From NCBI GenBank assembly GCA_002105175.1, contig MCGE01000011.1, positions 124,001 to 188,000 on the forward strand: a stretch of 64,000 nt of DNA, read 5' to 3'. Shown one piece after another: positions 10,727 to 21,600 of the stretch. How positions within the stretch are numbered: position 1 is the first letter of the stretch; the number at the start of each line of letters is the position of its first letter. A model generated the notes under the pieces. The model searched no databases, had not been told where the DNA came from, and worked only from the letters and a program-made list of their open reading frames with translations. A program made the position numbers and the translations under genes. The DNA is from Absidia repens. Its lineage: Eukaryota > Mucoromycota > Mucoromycetes > Mucorales > Cunninghamellaceae.

Positions 10727-11559
10727 ACGGAAAATCGAAGTAAGAGAGAGAAAGACAGAACAAAATAAATAAATAAAGTAAATGATTTTTTAACATCAAT
10801 TTATATATTTAAACAGATGTTTCCAAGAAATAATCAATTGACTTTTTCATAAATGTAAAAGGATATTAAATCATCGATTATTATTATATTGCACTTATTG
10901 ACTTTTTTTTTTCCTCTATTGGGAACAAAATGAGGAGAGCATCAGAAAGAAAGAGGACAGAAAGAAAGGTCTTTCTCCTTGGTTAAAGGATATATCCCCT
11001 CTTTCCCTCCCAATTTCTATTGTTTTAACCGACAGCTGAACAATGGACCCCCGCGTTGGAAGATTCTTGTTGACCGGCCATTTGAATAGGAATACTGCTA
11101 CGGTCACCTTTTGGAATTTTTTTAAGCTTTTGACGATAAAGAAGTCATCGATAGATAAAAAAAGGTAAAAAAAAGTCTACAGAAACCCTGACGACCGAAA
11201 AAAAAGAATCGAAACAATGTGGTAAGATATTAAATTCCAATGCAGTTGTCTATTAATGTGACATGGAAGAAACTATGCTTTTATTTGAGCATTCTTTAGT
11301 CTGTGCTTATTAAAAAAAACTGGGACCAAAAAAAGGTTATATACAATAAAATTGACCATATTTCATTTACCCTGAAACAACCCCTTTGATTTCCAAAAAA
11401 GAAAAAAAATGTAGACTACATATATATATGTCCATATATAAAAACGACAGAATAAAAATAGTTTATTGATGATATATCAAAAAAAAAAATACAATAAAAA
11501 AGGGACAAAACTGCGTTGCACTATGATGTACTATACTATACTAAACTAAACTACTATTA
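10727..11559. other. Intergenic region, nothing firm
   Basis: AT-rich DNA. A 41-codon frame on the plus strand (11043-11168, starting MDPRVGRFLLTGHL) is visible but has no further support. The right part probably contains the 3' UTR of the thioesterase gene. Confidence 0.4.
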
Positions 11560-12505
11560 TTACAATTTGGCAGAAGAAGGAGAATGGGTACGTTGTTGAA
11601 TAAACGCAGCAATATCTTGAATTTCTTGCGCTGATGTTGAGTGGCCCAATCCAGGATATGTTTTGAAATCCACAGAATACCCGAGCTTTGCCAAATAACG
11701 AGCAGATGCACGACCATACCGATACTTGACGACCGGATCGTCATCCCCATGGCAAATCAATAATGGCGTTTGCTTATTCGCATCCGACGCCATCTATTAT
11801 TTAATAAAACCAAACTATCTTATCAATCATTGATATAACCTCGTAAAGTTTTGCTTTTTTTTTGCTTTACCGATGTGAATTTTTCTCCCAAGGGTAGCCA
11901 GCCGCTCACTCCAATAATACCAGCTAATGGTGTTTTGATCGTCAACCCCGTCAATAATGAAAGCACACAGCCTTGAGAAAATCCACCCAGAATGATGTTT
12001 TGCATGCCTTGCCTGAGTTCCTTTTGGATCAGTGCATCCACTAAACATAAAGAATTGGTCAGTGTGCCTGTCGTACTTTGGGTGTCCCCCTACTATTAGT
12101 ACTAAAAAACCAGCCAGCTAAGTTTACCCATTTGCACCGACGACAGCATGCCTTCTTCATCCACTTGCTCCGTTTGTGAAGACTTTTCAAAACTAGTGAC
12201 ATTGAACCACGCGGGAATCAAAGCATCGCCATTGAAAGAAACTGGCCGTAATGGTCTATTTCCAAAACAAAAGTCATATTAAATATATCTATCGTCTCCT
12301 TCAATACCTTCTCCCTAATACTATTTCTTGTATAAACTTACGAATTCGGTAAGATCCATTTCACTGTTGGCAATCGCGGCCCAAGCTCTTCCGCCAAAAA
12401 AAGCCATCCAAGTCCCGTATCACCTAATCCATGTAAAAATATTACTGTGCATGTATGGTTGCCAGTTGGTGGAATAATCACAGGTTCGATCGCCGTCGAT
12501 GTCAT
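11560..12505 (-). CDS. Acyl-protein thioesterase / lysophospholipase (APT1-like)
   Basis: Four exons (12342-12505, 12128-12255, 11871-12040, 11560-11793) sum to 232 codons, giving 231 residues, the usual size for this family. It is an alpha/beta hydrolase that removes palmitate from cysteines of proteins such as Ras and G-alpha in the cytosol and can hydrolyse lysophospholipids. The oxyanion-region motif is FLHGLGDTGLGW. The nucleophile elbow is GGFSQG, the acid is in ICHGDDDPVV, and the catalytic histidine is in YPGLGHST, so the triad is complete. There is no signal peptide. The start at 12505 gives a normal family N-terminus. Confidence 0.93.
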
Positions 12506-12899
12506 GAAAGTGGAGGAAAAAAAAAAAAAAAAAAAAGGACAAAGAGAGAGGATGGAAGAAAGAGAGGTTGGGGAAAAGTAAAAAAGAGACGATCACAGGA
12601 AATGATGACCAATATTTATTCACCCAATAATGGTGAACGAAACTGTAATAAAAAAAAAAAAAGAGAAGGAAACTTCTGACGATCTCAGTGAGAGCCCCGG
12701 CGTGCCGGAATGCCAACCTTACAAAAATGCCATAATAAGCAGTTATTAGCCTTTGGACAGTGAATGGGATAGGAAAGGATGGAACGATAAGGTTGGGGAT
12801 GAGATGGAAAAAAAAGTCTGAGGGAACGATGTATAAAAGAAGGAATCTCTAAAAAGGATATGTAAACTTCTAATGAAGCAAAAACAAAGTTTAAAGAGA
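12506..12899. other. 5' flank of the thioesterase gene, AT-rich
   Basis: Contains A-runs at 12519-12536 and 12650-12661 and purine-rich DNA. No gene or distinct element seen. Open frames here are runs of Lys/Arg or, on the other strand, Phe/Leu, as expected from composition. Confidence 0.4.
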
Positions 12900-13210
12900 C
12901 GACACATTTTATTTTTTTATTGTTTTTTCAAGCAAGTACATGCTTTATTGAAGAAAAGAGACAAACTAAGCTAATCAAGACATTCCCCAAGATCCTAGAA
13001 TCAAAATGAAAGGGTTTCCCCATGCATTTTGTAATCGCTTTTCTAAAACCCTTCTAAACTAGCCCTAACAAAAAGCCAAGGTCGCCAGGTCCACAACGAG
13101 CCAAAAACAGTGATGAGAAAATGATTGGTTCTAAAAAAAAAAAGGAAAGAAGAGAGGAGACAGAGAAAAAAAAAGGCAAGGAGCAAAAATAATAATTCAG
13201 GCTGGGCGGG
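12900..13210 (+). repeat. Dispersed repeat copy (short form), core box at 13002-13024
   Basis: Contains the family core, reading AAATGAAAGGGTTTCCCCAT here. Upstream are the ATGCTTTATTGAAG and AAACTAAGCTAATC blocks; downstream are CTTCTAAACTAGCCC and a purine-rich tract (13130-13190), in the same order as the copies near 33.1 and 49.3 kb. Confidence 0.75.
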
Positions 13211-13322
13211 GATTTATTTTAAATCCCGTCAATTTTTTTTTTGTTTTTTGCAGATCCCGTCAAAAAAAAAAATATCTGGAAGTCAGGTCTTCTTTTTTCA
13301 ATTTCAATGAATTTACAGAAAT

Positions 13323-13455
13323 GGAAATAATCCAGAGGTCCCATGACTTTATATAAAGGAAATAATCCAGAGGTCCCATGACTTTATAAAAAGGAAATAA
13401 TCCAGAGGTCCTATGACTTTATAAAAGGAAATAATCATATAAAGGAAATAATTAG
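13323..13455 (+). repeat. Short tandem repeat, about 35-bp period
   Basis: Units start with GGAAATAA at 13323, 13358, 13393 and 13427. The first three contain CCAGAGGTCC(C/T)ATGACTTTATA almost unchanged; the fourth is shortened. This is non-coding DNA at the left border of the inverted repeat. Confidence 0.85.
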
Positions 13456-13483
13456 GAGCTCCTGTCGTGCTATGAAATATAAC

Positions 13484-14099
13484 GGCATGAAAAATAAAAT
13501 AAAAATGAAATCCCGATTAGGAACAATGCAAAATAAAAAATAATTTTTTTTTTTTTATGTATAATTTGAACTTTTATTTGGTAGACATATTTAATATTGA
13601 ATCCGCGATATTGTATTTTCTATATGATGCTGGGTAGGTACTATTCTAGGGGCTGATTCGGCTTGTATGGAAAAATAAAAAATAATAAGCACGCAACAAT
13701 TGTGATGAAAGAAAAGAAAACAATGATTCACTTAGACATGGAATTAGTAGGTCTCATAAAATGAAAATAAAATACCCTTGCAATGATATCAATCATACCA
13801 TCACATACATAACATTAGACATTCATACGATTATGACGAAGTCGATGATGTTAAAAAATAATAACGATAAACCCATGTATCTATTTTCAATGGAACATAA
13901 GATATAGTATATAAAGCGTGACATTTTTATTAATAAAAACGATATACAAAAATCTCACTTGATTCTACCTGTTTCATATTCATTTCTTTTTTTTCGTTTT
14001 TTATTTTTCATTTTTATCAGCTACTTTACATCCGCTATGGATACATGCGTCCGCTAATAAAATTCAACTTCAAACCATTTCCATTGACCATTTTGGAGC

Positions 14100-14141
<42 letters not shown>

Positions 14142-14652
14142 ACTATAAACTATCCCTGAAATTAATTCCAGATAGCAAGTTAAATTTAAACAATTGATAT
14201 ATAAAAGATTGTTAGTGGATGATATTTTATTGTGAAGATATACTACCTAAAGATCGGACATTTGTGTCCGCTGAGTTCATATACTGCTGTTAATAAAAGT
14301 GTCACTCTTTATATATTCTATTTTACGTCTCATTGCAATTAGATATTACATGGGTTTATCGTTATTTTTTTATTTTATAATCATCATCATCATCATCATT
14401 GTCTTAATCGTATGATGGTAAGATTGACATTATTGCAAGGGTATTTTATTTCGTTTCTTCTATTTTATGAGACCTAATGATCCCATGAAGTGAACCACTA
14501 TTTTCTTTTCTTTTTTTTTATCACAACTGTTGCGTGCTTATTATTTTTTATTTTGCATTGTTCCTAACCGGGATTTCAATTTATTTAGTCACGGATTTTT
14601 CAGGACGAGAGTTTATTTTTATCTTTACTTACATTTTATTTTATTTCATGCC
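13484..14652. repeat. Long inverted repeat (hairpin-forming), arms about 370-450 bp
   Basis: The left arm (about 13484-13938) is found again as its reverse complement in the right arm (about 14290-14652), around a spacer of about 350 bp that includes a long T run at 14105-14140. Matching blocks in order include TTGTTGCGTGCTTATTATT, TATTGCAAGGGTATTTTATT, TTTTATGAGACCTA and ACATGGGTTTATCGTTATT. The arms differ by point changes and small indels, so this is an old natural duplication, not an assembly fold-back. No coding capacity is seen. The right arm has about 50 extra bp near its outer end; the left arm carries the insertion listed next. Confidence 0.85.
13544..13670 (-). mobile_element. Short retro-insertion with poly(A) tail and 14-bp target-site duplication
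   Basis: This 127-bp block is present in the left arm but absent from the right arm of the inverted repeat. It is flanked by direct copies of AAAATAAAAAATAA (13530-13543 and 13672-13685). The right arm keeps the single uninterrupted copy (reverse complement near 14540-14555), that is, the empty site. In its own sense (minus strand) the insert starts CCATACAAGCCG, contains AATAAA about 25 nt before its end, and finishes in about 13 A. These are hallmarks of LINE-type reverse transcription of a short polyadenylated RNA. The source transcript is not recognised. Confidence 0.8.
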
Positions 14653-15039
14653 ACCATTATTCATGATGCAATAACAATTCATGCCATAGTTGGTATTATT
14701 ACCATGTATCTTGTCTTATTTTGGCTCCGTCTTAGTTTATTATAGTTAAGGATGGCAGCTGGAACAATGGATGGGACTTGAATATTTGTCTCATGTGGAT
14801 GGGATATTGGGATGGGACAAAATGCCATTTTTGGCAAACACCACATATATTTTATTAGGTATCAGTTATCTTATATTATTCAAATAAATTAACAAATACA
14901 TATCTCAATTTATTTATCATTCAATTGTTACTCCCTCTGATCAAACTTCTGTCTTACAAAGATATATCACTCATCCGTCTGTCTCGTTCATGATATTTAG
15001 AACTCAGAGAGAGCGGATTGTTTTCCATTAACGCCCGCC
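14653..15039. other. AT-rich spacer between inverted repeat and dispersed repeat
   Basis: No gene or distinct element recognised. Contains degenerate GGATGGGA(C/T)-type repeats near 14770-14820 only. Confidence 0.4.
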
Positions 15040-15905
15040 CTTCCTTCCTTTTCATTTTTTTCTTCTTTTGATCAATGTACTTCTTTGAGGTCATGGTGAT
15101 CATAGATTAGTGTCAATACTAGTTCAGAAGGGTTTATAGCTTATATATTATAAGATGCATGGGGAAACCCTTTCATTTTGGATTCAAGATTTATGACCCA
15201 CTTTTGTGTGGCACTTTGGGGCCTTCATAACTTAGTTTAGTATTAGTTTATCCGTAGTTTGTATCTACATCTGAATAAAACATATCTTTTTTTTTTTACA
15301 TGTTCAATGAAAAATGTCCCATAAGTTACTCTCATGTCTTGTGCAATAGATCCGTTCCTTACTACCATCATCCCGTTTTGATTATTATCGACTATTGCTG
15401 TGCTTCAGTAAAGCAAATCCCGTTAGCTTTTCTCATGTCCTGTACTGTACAGTATGTTAGCTCTCATTTTACAATTTTACCCATAGATCAAATGTAAAAA
15501 TTTCTTAATATTCTTCCTCACATTTCCTCCGATAAGTCCATCCGTTAAGTCCCTTATTGCAATGAACCCCTCGACCTTCGTCTTAGTATCTACTGATATT
15601 CTTCAATAAAATATGCATTTCATCTGACAACGAACAATGTTGCTATTTTGGCCGTTTTGTGAGTGTCCCCCCTTAGCAAACACTTGCCTTCAAGCTCATT
15701 CAATATGACTACTTTCCGTCTAAAAACTCAGGTACTGGTTGACAGTCTTCGACAATACCATTAAACCACTCATGTTAATAAATTTAGATCTGATCTGTGT
15801 GTAGCCGTCGTTATGGATCAATTTGCACGGCTTTTTAGCTTATCTAAGACTACCCGCCCCACCAAATAACTAGTTTCCCCTACAAGTCATAAATATTTAA
15901 TGCTG
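15040..15905 (-). repeat. Dispersed repeat copy (long form), core box at 15158-15180
   Basis: On the minus strand this carries the core AAATGAAAGGGTTTCCCCAT and all flanking blocks seen in the copies at 32.6-33.2 and 48.5-49.5 kb. These include a repeated sub-motif CTCATGTC(T/C)TGT(G/A) and several AATAAA-like signals (15274, 15604). The distal part (15480-15900) matches the block at the start of the window. Confidence 0.8.
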
Positions 15906-16159
15906 TCAATTCTTTTATTTTTACCCCGCTGATCCCCCACATATCCATCTTTTCCAGTTGTTCTGGACATTCACCGCTAGCTACACGTTCTACCGCGGTC
16001 GCAAAAATATAAAATGATAGTATAAATAAAGATAATTTTTATTGATTGGCTGATTGAATAATAATAGTAATATAAGAATAATATAATAATATAATAAAAT
16101 TAAGTATAGCTAACAGATCACATCCGTGTAATTACTACAATATACACCATCCAATCTAG
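15906..16159. other. AT-rich 3' flank
   Basis: Short AT-rich stretch between the repeat and the stop codon of the disordered protein gene. No other structure seen. Confidence 0.4.
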
Positions 16160-17361
16160 TCAAAAAATATGTGTTGTATCCGCGTCTTGTCGTTGGGCGC
16201 CAATGGGAAGAGGTCTTGAGATAATCGTGTGGCACTGATGGTGTTGCTGCCGTTCACTTGAATCCGCGCCATGGTCACCTACAGAATGACCTGTCCAGCG
16301 TTTCAAGAATAAATAAAACCGGAGTTGATCTTGTTTGGTGACGACGTCGTTCTGATGTATCGATGAAGGAACAGGTTCCTTTGTGGTTGTACCACTCACG
16401 TTGGTTGTAATAGGTGATAAGGGTGGAGAAGGAGAAAGAATCGAAGAAGTAGATGACGACAACGATGATGATAATGATGATGAGTCTTGTTGAGGTGTTG
16501 CTGTAATTATCGTCGCAAATTTTTGAGGTGGAGAATGTCGATAACGCTTTCGAGTGATCGCTTTTGAAGTTGCTGTTGCTGTTGATGAGGGTACCCTTCG
16601 TCGATGAACACCCCCTGAAGAAGAAGTGACAGTGGCGGTGCCTTGATGATGACTATGCTTTCGTGGTACTAGTGCCTTGAGTCGTTCGATTTCCATCATG
16701 TTGTCAACGTCTTCGTCATCGCAGCCGTTCCCATTCCATGATGCTTTTGCTGGCGATTTGACCTTATGCTGGATCCGCTGTGTGTTGCCCCACACATGAT
16801 GTTGTGTAGCAGAAGAAGACGAGGGCGAGGGGTCTGCTGTGTTTGGTGTTTGTGGTGAAGATATGCCAGTCAGTGTTGGGAATTCCGAATCAAATGAAAT
16901 GCTGCATCGCGGCTTTTCTTGTGGTTGTGGTTCCGGATGTTTTTGTGCTGTGGTGCTTTTATGGCGGGTTCTTTGACCAGTGCTAGGTGACTTCATCATT
17001 GGTGCTGTTGTTGCTGTATCGGAATTAGAAGAAGTCAATGGAGTTGGTCTTCTTGCTGATAAGATAGGTCGGTCAGCGGAGCTATCTATTTATACAAAAA
17101 TGAAAGAAAAAGTTGTTAGGAGCAGGATTAATCAATCATACCTCTTTTGGTCTACTTTTCCCCACATATCCCACTTTCACCTTCCTTCCCTTCTCACGTC
17201 TTCTATAGCCTTTATTTTCTTCACTTACTGGATGAAAACGACGAAAAAGCCAATGTCGGATTATTTGCCAATAGCCAACTACCACTAGGTCTGTCTTTGG
17301 CCAAAGCTGAAGAGGCTGCGGGATCCCTAGGCCGATGAGAAGGAGGAGATTTGACGGTCAT
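16160..17361 (-). CDS. Disordered Ser/Thr/Pro-rich protein with EFPTL and WGN motifs, unknown function
   Basis: Two exons (17229-17361 and 16160-17085) sum to 353 codons, giving 352 residues. The start at 17361 gives MTVKSPPSHRPRDPA, and the splice keeps the frame from FSSFSS into NSSADRPILS. The protein is mostly disordered, rich in Ser, Thr, Pro and Gln. Recognisable short motifs are FDSEFPTLTG followed about 25 residues later by HVWGN, a conserved arg/lys cluster (RKRYRH) and a final folded-looking patch QLRFYLFLKRWTG. EFPxL plus WG pairs occur in several RNA-binding or regulatory proteins, but I do not assign a family. Confidence 0.65.
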
Positions 17362-18030
17362 GCACCAAAATATAGTGAAGAAACAAAATAAAAAAAGAAA
17401 GGAAAAAAGATGTGTATATAAACGAAGGGAAAGGCACCAATAAAGAAAAAGAGGAGGTGAGTTGCTGAAGTATGTCCAAATGAGAGAGAGAAAAACAACT
17501 GTCCTTTTTTTGTTTGTTTCAAGAAGACCACATTTCAAAGCAAAATAGAGAGTCTACAATATTTCAGTGGTTTACGAGAAAGCAAAACGAGATATCTTGT
17601 CTTTGCTTTCCCACCTTTCTTGATGATCCAGGTGCAAGCGTGGAGGATAAAAAGTGAATGAATGAGAGAGGGTAGGAAGGATCAAAAGTTGTCAGGGAAT
17701 ATACAATGGAATAAATAACAAATTAGAGAGTATAAATATAACTAATACACACACGTACGCGGACACAGGCACGCAAAAAAAATAAAGCAAAATAAAAATA
17801 AACTGTAGGGATGGTGTAAGAATAAGATGACTGAAGTGAGAAGGGTATGACAAAGGAAAAAAAAAAAGAAAAAGATAAAATCAATCCATAAATCTTATGG
17901 AAAAAAGAGAGTAGGGGTTTGAAGCGGTATTTTAAAAACATACCAAGAAATGATGCATTTATTTATTGTAAGGGGAAGAAGGATGAGGAGGGGTAGAGTC
18001 CTTTATACTATTCTATCTAAAATCCCAAAG
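17362..18030. other. Intergenic region between REV3 3' end and the disordered protein gene
   Basis: Purine-rich and AT-rich DNA with (CA)/(CG)-containing sequence near 17748-17778. No gene seen. It should include the promoter of the leftward gene starting at 17361 and the 3' UTR of REV3. Confidence 0.4.
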
Positions 18031-18638
18031 TCATTGTTCCAATTGTTTAATAACCTGGTCATAAGTAGATGAGCCATAAACATCATGGCAAGCTTTGGTA
18101 CGTTCATACAACACAGGACAATCCAATGAATCACAGGGCATGTCGCTATAACCAGTATTCCCAATTCTCAGTACACCTTCAGGATCAGCCATTGCAAAAT
18201 CATGGATAGTGGTCTTGGAGCAATTTTGACAAATAAGAAGAGCCGTTTCCAATCTTTTTTGAGTCTGCCTTTGCCGAGCAAGTAAAGTGAAGAGGGTCTG
18301 CGATCGCTGTTGTAAACAATCATCACATATGACTAAAATAAAAACAATAACACGAAATTATAGGCAGTATGAGCATTCAGGTACAACATGACTTTTCTAT
18401 TTTTCCAACCTTGATGAGCTAGTTGTGAGCATATAATACAATGACTGCTTGCATAATATTGGTCAATCCGATTGATGGTTTTTTCATGAATTTCTCGAGG
18501 TTGTGCCAAAGAAAGTGCCATAGCCTTTTGCGATCGGGGCATTTCATCATACCACCCCTTGATGTCTAACAAAGAGATAACAATAATAAAATTTATAAGT
18601 CTACTTCATCACTCCTCCTCTTCCTCCTTCTTTTCCTT

Positions 18639-18679
<41 letters not shown>

Positions 18680-21600
18680 ACTTTACCAACGCCAACCAGT
18701 TTGAAGATTCTTTCCAGCGGAGCGATGATTTGTTTCCTGATGTAATATTCGGCATCCAATCGCAGTGATCTATAATACAATAAAGTTACTTCCTATCAGT
18801 CTAATGCTCATGAATTTACTCCTGACTCGTCCTTACCTATCATTCAATAATACTTCTGGCTTGGTGACCCTATCTTTCAATCGGGCATTCGGTCCTTGGT
18901 TCACCACAACGTAAGGGACACGTTCACCATATTGAGGTTCAGATCTTGGATCTTTGACCATTTGAGCTAGAGCGACTTGGGCACCATGAGGCAGGCTGCG
19001 ATAGGTTCCCATACGGACTTCCTTGGCGATAATAAAATCTTGAATTGAGACACGGTTGGAGAGAATTTTCGTCCATTGATTATATAGGTATTCTTTCACC
19101 TGAGACATGTCTTGTGTTCGAAATAAAATCCTATCAACATAAAACGGTACATACCATGAGATCAACTATTTTTTTTTTTTTTGGGGGGGGAAAGGTGGGC
19201 GGGAACTTCCAATATACCACTTACTTTATACAATACTCCATGATTTTTTGTGTAGCTGCTGTTCCATCCCGCCTGACCGTTTCAATTCCTTTGGCATCAA
19301 AGACAGGTTCCTTTTCGTCCCGATGTTCGTACTTGTAACCCACATAGCGTTTCTTTGCAATCAAAAGACATGGATGGTACACCTTTTCAAATTGCAATTT
19401 CATAGGTGCAGGATTCATCTTGGTCACTGTCGCGGCAATGTCGTTACCAATATCAAACGCTTCGTCGCGTGATTTACCAGGAAGCGAAACAAATACACTG
19501 TCAGTGTCGCCATATACCACCTTGGCACCCCACGTCGCATGTTCATTGATCAATTTGATGGTCTACATATGGGTTATAATAGTAAGTAACGATTGTTCCC
19601 TTTCCTTTTCTTTCCCTCCCCCTTCTATATATTTTACCCTTTCCAAAGTCTCACGACCAGTTTGTACAATACTATCAGCAATTTCAACACATGGCATTCG
19701 TCCCGAGAATGAAGCAGACGTATATCCATAAGTCACATTGGAGACATATTTCAATGTCATTTGTCGAGCATTCAAAAGTCGTAAAAGTCCCTAAATAAAA
19801 AAGCATAAACGTCAGAATTTTTTATGCATGAATCAGCTCAATAAACTCCGAACTTACAGAATCATCCTTGTAATCTTTCATAGAAGCTTTCACCATCACC
19901 CGCGTTTCCAACAATTCTGATAACATTTTCGCTAGCAATCCTTTTCGGATATTCGGCTTCACAAAAGCAACACCATTGGGAGATACTAAATCGCCAAAAA
20001 TAAAAATACAATAAGCGTTTATTTCTCTTTCATTTGTTCGTGATCTTTACATACCATTTAAATGATCCTTAACAGCATCCAGCAGTCCATCCTGCAAATT
20101 CAATTCAGTAACACCCAATTTTCCAGACGTGCCTACTTTTCCAACACATGTAGAGTAACTATTCGAAGATAAAAGTAAAGATTAATCCATATAGCCCTGT
20201 AAGATTTTTTTATTTCTTTTTTATTTGGTTCTTACCAATAGTTGTAAGCAATCATGATTGAAGGATACAAAGACTGAAAATCCATAACAAGTAGCGGACT
20301 GCTATAGTACTGAGAAACTGGCTCCATTACCAAGGGTAGGCATTCAATAGCTCTTTGTTCAGCGACCTAATAAATAATAATAGAATCAATTGGAGTCGGG
20401 CATGCGAGAAAAATAGGGTACGCCTCAGCAGAGGAGACTACCTTACCTGTTTCCGACTAGGACTGATCATGACGAAGTTTTCAGGTTTACCAATACGAAA
20501 CATGATGGATTCCACCTTGAATTGAGACCCACGAGTAATCACCGAATAAAAATCAATACCAAAGACACGAGCGGATTCAGACACATTGTTGATCACTTCA
20601 GCAATATCCAAGAGTTCCAAGTTTAATTGCACACGTTCCAAATAGTATTGAACTAAACGATTTTTCAACACTGCGGGACCCTTTTCATACCATGTTGTGA
20701 GTGTTTTGAAGGAATAATGTGGCACCCTAAATAATAATTACATCTAATTCAGTATTGAAACAGTCTCTCTCTCTTCCTCAACCGCCCCGCTCCCACCATT
20801 ATCTCCTCATTACCTATAATGCAATATGTTGTAGACAACGTTTTCAAATCGGTAACTTGTCACATTCACTTCAGATCGCATCAGTCGCCATACATTCAGC
20901 ATATGACGTCCAATGATCCGGAACACTGACGCCTTTCGATATCCCCAAGGGTCAGTCACAATCCGTTGAGAAGCACAATACACACGAGATAATTCGTCTG
21001 TCAAATGGATGTCTACACACATAAATGTTAAAAAAAAAGTGAGCTTTTCCAGCTCTACAAGCTACTCTCTCCATTTCCCGCATTGTCATCATGTGATACT
21101 TACCATATACCAGTGCCCTTTCAATGAGATACCCCCAAGATGAGTTGTGTAATTCATAACCTGCCAAGATATCCGGATCATAATGTCGCACCTTGTCCAC
21201 CAAAGCCCAAAGCAAATCTTCTTCCCTTGAAACTTGAGTAATATCGATCCCTAATTCAACCCATAGAAAAAAAAAAACGGTTAAATCAAAGTTTTCTTGC
21301 GGGAGAGGTGGCATTAACCTACCAGTGATGCCGATCTTGGATATATCATAATTGTCTAACGCCAGGATCCCAAGATGATACGAATCATCCATCTCACAAT
21401 TTTTGGAAATGTTTTCATCTTCTGTTTTCAAACACCAAAAAATCATCTGCACTTCATTTTCTGCAGGATTTGGTTCCATCGTACCGTTGGTATTGACTAT
21501 GAAAAGAATAAAATGACGATGAGTGAATGAACCATGGTTACACACACAGACACTGTCTCAACCCCCCCTCTCTCTTTCAACTTACCATGGATTTCGAGGC

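Noticed and set aside
13323..13455. CRISPR-like repeat-spacer structure
   Set aside because: The 35-bp units are directly contiguous without unique spacers, and the genome is fungal.
13484..14652. Inverted repeat as an assembly fold-back artefact
   Set aside because: The arms differ by many substitutions, indels and a dated insertion; an artefact would give identical arms.
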